Of a DNA stretch of 64,000 nucleotides, positions 25,801 through 34,800 are shown in pieces; position 1 is the stretch's first letter, and the number at the start of each line of letters is the position of its first letter. This DNA comes from Palaemon carinicauda. Lineage: Eukaryota > Arthropoda > Malacostraca > Decapoda > Palaemonidae. The position numbers were made by a program, and so were the translations under genes. The stretch lies in NCBI RefSeq assembly GCF_036898095.1, contig NC_090763.1, positions 60,255,570-60,319,569 of the forward strand, written 5' to 3'. The notes below the pieces were generated by a model. It ran no database searches. It was not told where the DNA came from and was given only the letters and a program-made list of their open reading frames with translations.

Positions 25801-28800
25801 TCCCAATTGTCTTCAAGAACCAGGTCAAGTTCCATAGTAATGTTACAATTCAGTGTCATACCTTCATCTTTGCTGCCAAGAATATAGTATCACAGTTAAT
25901 CTGAATGCCCGGCCCTTCCTTCACCAACATTCTTAGTATGGATCTGAAGGTTTTGTATTTTGCCATAGTTGATGATCCCTGTGGGTAATGGCAATTGAAA
26001 CTTTCTCAAGAGGACCAATAGCTGACTGTTTTCACATCACACCACATGGTCGATTAACAAACTGCAGAGGACTGATGGGCTTTACAGCTACTGGTGATGC
26101 GTTTCTGTCTGTGAAGTGCTATGGCCCATAAAATAACTGGTAAGTTGTTGAGATCACACTCCTTTATTATGAAAATTACCTTGCAATTATTCACTATCCA
26201 CAACATGCTCACCTTCTGCCACAGGTTTGGGATCACTCAAGAAAAAAAAAAAAACAGTTGTCATTGCAGCACGTCATGACTTTCTGTCGATATATACTCT
26301 GGAGAAGGCATTTCAGCTGATCAAGAGAAAGTCGGTGCTATTTTGGATTTTCCAAACCCCTGCCATGGCCTACTAACTTGCAGAGCACCCATGACATCTT
26401 TGCTGTAGCAGAGATGCCTACACTCAGTAATCAGCTCCAAGAGAATTTTTATTTGGACTCTTGACCAGGATGAGGTCTTTCAAAATGTCAGGCTGGCTTT
26501 CATCAGTCTACCAGTTATTGTCCCTTTCTACCCAGACATACCCTCTAGACAGATGCTTCAAACTTTACGGCCTTGGCCATGGCCTCCTGCAGGACCATGG
26601 TAGCGGATGCTTGTGTCCAATTCATTTTTCATGGATATATGATACTTTAGGCCACCAAGTAGATGTTGAATATTTTCTATGTGGTGTCAAAATGTAGGCT
26701 GTATTTACACTAAACCATTACTCGCAGGGCATTGTTCAAAATCTCCAGCTCCTAAACAATTAGAGTTTGCCCTGCTTTTTTATAGCTGTGTGGCTTGTTA
26801 GGAAGTTATTCAGCATACCTAATGCCTTGTCACGAGCTATATTCAGCCACCCCACACAAGAGATTAGATCTCGGTTACTACTTTACCCACCCATCTCAAA
26901 GATGCCGTGGCCGCTGAATGCTATCACCTTTATAGAATTCTATAGAGAAACTAGCCAAAGATGTTGATATAACTCTTGAGGATCTATTACCTGCAACAAT
27001 CCTTGACTGTCGATTTAGGATTCCTCCTACGAAACCAACCACAGAAGATGGCCCGCTTAGCCTGCGTTATGGAGGTGGAGGAACACTGGAGGTATCTCTC
27101 ATGAAACTTCACACGAAAAAACTCTTTCCAAGAGGAGATGCTGGGTACCTCCAAGCATGCAGACAAATGGATCCAACCACTTTGTGGAAGATCTTGACAT
27201 GTGAATTGCACAACAGATCAGAAAGAGGTGGCAACTCCCACAGTTTCTCTACTAAGCAGATGTAGAAGGTCCGAGTACCATTTTGTTTGGGGCCGTTCTG
27301 TGAATCTTGCTCAATTTAGGACGCTTCTGATGACGCAAAAGGACAGGAACGCATAGGTGTCAAGGTCAATCACACGGATGCTGGAACGTGTCCTCGACTG
27401 CGGCGTTTGGGTCTAGAACCACAGAGCAGTAAATTGAGAGTTTGTGGTTCAGAGATAAGGCAAACAGGTCTAATGTGGGTAAATGTCTATGAAGAATGCC
27501 CCTGCCTGGTGATCTGCTGAACTAGGGTTCAAGTCCTGCTCAAACTTTATAGTTTAATGTAGTGTCTGCAACATCACCATCCTTGTGAGATAAGGATGGG
27601 GGTTTTGGGGAGCCTATAGCTGTCCCTGCTGAGTCATTAGCACCCATTTCCTAGTTCTAGCTTGGGTGGAGGGGCCTTGAGCGGTGATCATAAGTGTGTA
27701 TTATGGTCAGTCTCTTAAGGCATTATCCTGCTAGCTAGGATCACTGTTCCTTACCCCTGCCATTAATGAACAGCCTTTAAACTCCACAAAATAAGTTTTC
27801 CGTAACTGGAATACAAACCTACGCTATTTATTAGGGGTTATTTATTAGGGGTTATTACTTTTAGCAAAGCTGAAAGCACCAGCCATTAAAATCTTACAGA
27901 CGGTTAACTACCCATTCTGCTAGTTAGCAGGGGTAGGGGGGTTGCTTGCTCCCGCTCACACATCAGTGATTTAGCTCACTTTGCTTTTGGCTTGGATGGT
28001 GAACGGTTGTTGCCATTCTTCATCCTTCGCCTATTTTTAGACTATCATTAATTGCTTTTGTTTGTGCCTTCTCTCTGATTAGTGTGCATGTTGACTTCTG
28101 CAACCATGCGTGCTTGCCCTGGACTTAAAGGTCGGCCCAGTGGAACCTTCATGTCAGCCGTGGACAACGATCGCTACACTCTTTGTCCCGCCTGCAGAGG
28201 TCAACGGAGTGATAGTGATAACAGGTATACTGTATTGAGTGTCGGGAGTGTTTTGTCTGACAGTGGGAAAGGTTTGGATGACGGCAGAATTCAAAGTGGG
28301 ATATTTCTCCTTCGAAGGTTTCTCCGAGAAAGACCCAAGACCTCTTTTTCCGCTTCCCGACCTTCCTCCGAAGCTCGTGCTCGTTCGGTCTCTTTCGGGA
28401 GACTGCCGAGTAGTACGTATCCCCTTTAATTTATGGCCAACCCCAGTCCTCGAGAGATGGCGTTGCTTCCCTTAGCAAAGCAACCCCCACCTCTCCCCCG
28501 TGGGTGAGGCCTTGTATCTGTCTCCATTTTTATAGGTGTGGTCATCTTATGGGCGTCCGGGTCTGCCCTCAAAGGACTCCTTGCTGCGCTTCATCATTCG
28601 TGGTGCTAGTGCTCGGCCGTCGTCGACTGAAGAGTTAGATCTTCTGTCGTGCGTCGACGTTGTAGTGTCTGAGGCGTCTTCCGTGTCAGCTACTGACGCC
28701 CCTACACCTTCAGGTTCTTCAGCTGTTGCTGCCGATTGTGTTTCCCCCGTCCCTGTTCATCCTTTGATGAGGAAACTAAGTCTTTCATCTGTCTCTCCTG

Positions 28801-31800
28801 CGAGTGTTTCTCCTCGGAGGAGGAGTTCACTCGTAGAGACTCCTCTGCGGAGGACTGCCGCTTCTAAAGGTTAGCTTGCTGATCCCCCAGTCCCTAGAGC
28901 ATGTCTGCAATCTTGCAGAGCTCGCCCCCTTTTAGCCTTATAGGTGTTCCTTCACCATTGGTGAAAAGGTGCCTCTTCGGCTCTTCAGCCTCATCTTCGC
29001 AGACTTCTGTTGCAGAGGAGCCTCTGCTCAGTCGTCTTCCGGCCTTTGACCTTCGCCCCTTCCTGAACCTTCCCCAGATGATGCCACTGCTGGTCCTCAG
29101 ACTTCGACCCTGAACTCTTCTGTGGATTGTTCGCAATCCCTGTCGGAGGATGTTCGCCCTTCTTAAGGACACATCCCTGTTCTAGACCATCCCTCCTGCT
29201 GACCTGCCTTTTCCGTTTCTGTCTCCTGTTCATCGTCTGCCTGCGTTTGGCTGCATCCCGTTACGCTTCAATGCACCAGCGCTCATCGGCATCACTTCAG
29301 CGCCCTCCAGCACTTCAACGCTTCCCAGAGCATCAGCGCTCTTCGTCGGAGCATCAGCATTCGCCTGCTTGGCAGCGCCTTCCAATGCCCCAGCGATCTC
29401 CTGTTCCAAATACCAACATCTGCCAGCTTGCCAGCGCAAAAGCACTCTCCAACTCGTCAGAGCACCCCTGAGCAGCTGCGCTTTCTTACACAGAAGCGCT
29501 TATGCTTAGCGATGTTCTCCTGCGCGTCAGCACTCTCCAATTCACAAGCGCGCTCTGCACACCAGCGCGCTCTCCTAGGCGCCAGCCCAATCCTGCGCAC
29601 TAGAGGTCACCTGTGCGCCAGCACTCGCCCGGGAGGACGTGTTTACCTGTGCGCCAGCACTCGCCTGGGAGGCCATGTTTACTTGTGCGCCAGCACTCGC
29701 CTGGGAGGCCATGTTTACTTGTGCGCCAGCACGGCCATGTTTACCTGTGCACCAGCACTCTCCTGCGCACTTCCACCAAACCACCTTAGAGCAGGTTCTC
29801 TCCCCTTTATAATATCTTGGGCAAAAGGAACTTCACAATACAGATTGTGATAGGTCACTGTCGCCCCATTTCCCTCCTTGCAAACGAAATACAGCGTGAC
29901 CACTGGGGAAAGGGAAAGGAGGCTCCACAGAAGAGTTCCGCATCCCAAAGATTCTATCTTCAAAGGTGGACCCACTACCGCAAACATTGGTAGACACTCC
30001 TCACAGGGAACCTTCGGTCCCTTTCCCTTCAGGGTATCTCTTTGACAGTGCAGCAGTCAGCAAGCAGCCTTGGTTCAGTGCCATGGTCAGAGCAGTAGTG
30101 CAAGCCTTCGGGCCTGCCATGTCATTTCACTCCTCATTAACCTCCCATCCAACGGCACTAGCAGACCTATTGCGAGGAACCTTGGCTGCTTCTCCCCTGA
30201 AGAGGAAAAGAGGGTGTCTCAAGATGTAGTTACAGCCTCTAGGGTGAAACTAACTCCTTAGATCGTGTCTTTGGCACTCAGAAGCCCTCTAAGACCAGTG
30301 CAGTCTTGCCCTAGTCTCGAGGGCTAAAGGGTGCCTGAGGTAAGATCGCCCAACAGCTCTCCGAGCCCTCCTCCCAACGTTCCGGCTCTACCACCACGCT
30401 TCTCCTACCTCCTCACATCCAGCAGAGGAGATATTTAGAGATCTTGGATGAGCCTTCTACAGCTCTTCCTCTCCATCATTCTCTGGAAGAGCTGACCAAG
30501 GGACTCTATAGAGAGGCTCTCCAGCCGTCAGGTCTAGTTCTCAGCATTTGAGATCCCCAACCAGGAGAAGGTCACGAAGTATGCCATACAGGCTACTTCA
30601 TGGCTTGATCTGTGGTTGGGGACCCTGGAAATCCTGTTGCAAACTGAGGATTTCTCCAAGGAACGCACCATAAAAGCACTCATGCCATTGAATTTGCCGC
30701 CCATCAAGTCTCGAACTTGGGCGAACACCATTCTGAAACGTCGAGATGCGGTATCTGCAGGTCCCAAATGTCGAGATCGCTAAGCTCAGGAACTCCTCTT
30801 TAGAGGGATCCCCTCTTTTTGAGCAAAAGGACATGGAGCTTGCTGCTGAGAGATGGAGGAAGTCCTGGTGGGATTCCCTCCTCCATATGGCTTTGAATTC
30901 CAAGCCCTACAAACCACCACCTCCTCAGCAGTCCCCTCCAACGAAGTTCATGACAAACAAGACAGCAGCGAAGACACTGGGATAGTGGTATCTAAAATGC
31001 ACTTTACGACCAAAGACGGGAAAGGAACTAAGTCCACCAGGGGAGGCCACAAATGCTAGGAAAGGCATCCCCCCCTTTATCCACTTTGGGGGGGGGGGAG
31101 AGAGAGGATGCCTACAAAGTTGCTGCGACAGGTGGAAGCAACTCTGGGTCGAACCCTGGACAATCTCCACAATTCTTTCAGGGTATTGGTCCCGTTTACG
31201 ACTTCTCTCTCTCCCCTGATCAGGAATCCAGTGTCAATAGACTCCTTTGCAATGGGATCAGCAAAGGGGCTAGCCTTCCGGGCAGAAATCCAGACCCTGT
31301 TGAAGAAGGGCGCTCTCCAGGAGATCTGATGAGTCCCCAGCCCCGGTTTTCTTCAGTTGACTCTTTCTTGGGAAAAAGGTGTCTGGAGGCTGAAGACCCA
31401 TCATCGACCACTCGGCTCTGAATAAGTTTGTCAAGCAAACTCCATTCAGCATGGAGACGGCAAACACAGTCAGACAAGCAGTAAGACCAAGGCACTTCAT
31501 GTGCACACTGGACCTTAAGGACTCGTACTTCCAGATCCTAATTGATCCATCTTCAAGGAAATACTCAAGGAAGTACTCCAGATTTAGCCTAGACAACAGG
31601 AAATACCAGTTCAAGGTGCTGTGCTTCGGTCTTCACTAGTGTGTTCACCATAGTATTATCCTGGGCACACATGATTGGCATCCGTCTCCTCCGTTATCTG
31701 GACGACTGGCTAATCCTAGCAGACTCAACCAGTCTTCAACATAGAGACAAACTACTTCTGAGGCTTTAACAAAATCTGGGGATCATGATAAACCTTGAGA

Positions 31801-34800
31801 AGTCATCCCTGCTTCCTACACAGAGACTGGTATACCTAGGCATGATAGTAGACACCAATCTTCTCAAGCCTTTCCATGAGACAACAGGATAACGAGGCTG
31901 AGAAAGGGGATTGGTTAATTAGAAGTCTGTGTTAGTGCCCCAAGAAAATTATTTAACTCAAGATGGACTTTGATGCAGACTTCGGAACAATCTTCCCTTC
32001 TCAGAAAAATATGTGCTGCCTTAGAGGGGCTAGCTCTCCCCTCCCTATGGCAGAAACTTCTCACGCCCCTGGAAAATCTGGTGCCCATGGATTATCTTCA
32101 CCTTTGTTCACTTCACTGGAAAAAGGCAGGGGAGAGCAATAGCCCCTCTCAGGCAGCACATACTTTTCTGAGAAGGGAAGACTGTTCCGAGGTCCGCATT
32201 AAAGTCCATCTTGAGGTAAATAAGTTTTCTTGGGGCACTAACACCGACTTCTAATTAACCAATCCCCAGATCACAGCAAAATGCAAGAAATTTGTCTCAG
32301 AGAATGAGAAAGGTTTCCTAAAAGTTTCTCAGTACAGTACAGTACTACCCAGTCATCTAGACAGCAAAGACAATGTTTATGCCGTTAGCTTGTGTCCGTG
32401 CCTAGACGAGGGGAAAACTTGACAATGTCTATGCCGTTAGCTTGTGCCCGTGCCTAGATGAGGGGAAAACTTGCACAGCTGTTAAAGAGGTCAAAACAAT
32501 TTACCTGGAAATGGTATGTATACTTTATCAGTGACCACTACTCAAAAGAATTTCCTGGATGGAGGATATACCAGTATCTGAAAGTAAGCATCCTTCAGGT
32601 CGATTGTGATTATCAAGTCTATAAGGCCTGATTGCTTAACTACGGTCTCCATCTTGAACTTAGTTTGGAGGACAAACTAATGCTGAGTGGTAGATGACTT
32701 CTACAGCCTCCAGACAACTTACCGACAAGGATTTGACTGAAGAAGCCTGAAGATTCTTTGTCTACTGTCTGGAGAGCACTCTGCTCAGTCATGGCCTGGA
32801 CCACTGCTTGGAGAGCGAGGTGTTTGAATAAATCTAGGCAATATAATGTAGCTGGTAGATTGATCAGAATAGGGGTTAGAGTTGATGTACACAGCAGGAG
32901 GTACCTAGAACGAACAACTTCGTCCATTTTTCTCCCCCGTGGTACCAAAAACTCCTCCATTTGGATCGTACGCATCTTCCCAAATGTGGTATACTGGGAG
33001 GATTAACCCCCAACCCCCGCAGTCTCTCTCTCTCTCTCTATATATATATAAATATATATATACCAGGGAGGAGGATAGTTGAAAAGATAGTGTGTGGTGG
33101 AGAACAGTCCTGGCTATCCTTCCTCCATCGCTCTGTTGTGGCATCCACATCCTCAGGAGCGAACAATATGCAACTTTTGAGAGGCGCTCCAAAGTTTCAA
33201 CCCTGTTCAACAGCCTATGCTTCTTTGCGAGTCTCACAGCTGGTGTATCAGGAATTTAAGGGCCCTTGCTCCATTAGCACCACATCTGTCATGGCTCATA
33301 GCTTGTCAGGATTTGTAAGATCTTCATTGTTGGCTAAATAGCCAACTACTCCTGACCAGTGGTCCAACTAAGACGCCACTTGGAGGGTAGCCATAGCCGC
33401 TACTCCATAGAAGTCTTTTGGTGGCAAAAAGGATGTGATTACTCCCGGTGTCAACTTTGCTGCAAGTTCCAGTGGAAGATGCGAGGGAATGGCTCCTATA
33501 GTCTGGTAGTCCTTCCTCTGCTGGACAAACGCTGGAGGGATGAGGTGGGAACTTTCTTGGCTTCAACGAGTCCTACCTCACAGAAACCAGAGAGTCCACC
33601 TTTTCTACCACTTCTGTGCCCCGGTCAGACCACACACGTTCCAAATGAGGCTCAGAGCTACCGGAAGCCTAACAAGACGGTCAATGGCTGCCTTTCTACC
33701 CTTGGGGGAAGAAGATTGTGCATCCGAGCACATTGGAGAACCTGGAGAAATGTGAAGTCAGACTATATCCAGGGAGTTGAAGGCTGCTGGAGTTCATGAT
33801 CATGATCAAGTCTTAAGTAATCTCCACAAAAAAAGTTGAAAAGACAATCAACATTGCATTTGTCCTAAAATTATCACTCATTTTCTGATTATCTAAACTC
33901 CCAACAAAAGCTCCAGGTTTCTATGAGTGCTGAATTACGGGGTACATATCCTCTGCAGGTACCATAGAGTTATTGCTATTTTCCCTGTTAGAGCCCTTGG
34001 GCTTATAGCATTCTCTTTTTCCTACTAGGGTTGTAGCTTAGAAAGTAATAATAATAATAATACACCTATGAACTGCCTTCTTTTAGCAGAGAGTCCGCTT
34101 TCTCATTTCCCTTTATATAGTCATGAGATACAGCCATTCAAGAATTTCTATTATTATTGGTTGCAATGAATTGAAACTGTATTCAAGAATTTCTATCATT
34201 ATTGGTTGCAATGAATTGAAACTGTATTCAAGAATTTCTATCATTATTGGTTGCAAGGAATTACAGCTGTAGAGGCCCTGCTCATTTTCCCAGATGGGTG
34301 AGATTCCTTAGAGGCTCTTGCAACCCTGTGATCTCTGGGAGGACTGTTAGATCTCTTAGGAATGGTCTTGAAGTCTTTTGACTCCCTACGTTGAAAGACT
34401 GCTGCCAAGTAAGGGGGGGAGGGGAGTTGACTACAGGACCAGGGCCTGTCATACGAAGTAGGCAGAGGTTTCTTGTCAACCTGTACCATCATAACATTTA
34501 CTTCCCCTGTCCTCTGCTGCTGAGAAACAGGAACAATGTCAATGAGTGATTAACAGAAATTATGCTCTAGAATAATTTCCTACAGGGGACAAAAAGCCTC
34601 TGTGCTTCCACCTTCCATTGTCCCCTCTGTTAATCGGGACAATCTAAAGATCAAGGAATCTGCCCTCTTGACTGGCAACAGGGCAGGGCAAGGAGATGCA
34701 AAGGTAGTTTCTTTCGTCAAGACTGGTCTCCTAAGGAAGCATGACCAGGGTAGACATCTTCAGGTAGTTCACATGACATGTCTAGAAGTGAGTCACATCC

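Larger units (their letters stand above)
27790..32149 (+). mobile_element. DIRS-like tyrosine-recombinase retrotransposon, decayed (DIRS-a)
   Basis: On the plus strand: a possible terminal segment (from AATACAAACCTACGC at about 27817), a gag-like region from 28100, a DIRS-type reverse transcriptase (about 31140-31880) and the start of RNase H (about 32010-32140). The RT carries the YLDDW box that is usual in DIRS elements rather than the YxDD of Ty3. No recombinase domain follows. Instead the sequence turns into an inverted copy (see 31903-32275). Multiple frameshifts make it non-functional. Confidence 0.75.

Noticed and set aside
26987..27211. 74-aa minus-strand frame
   Set aside because: No similarity recognised; it lies at the end of a plus-strand Ty3/Gypsy remnant and is probably a shadow.
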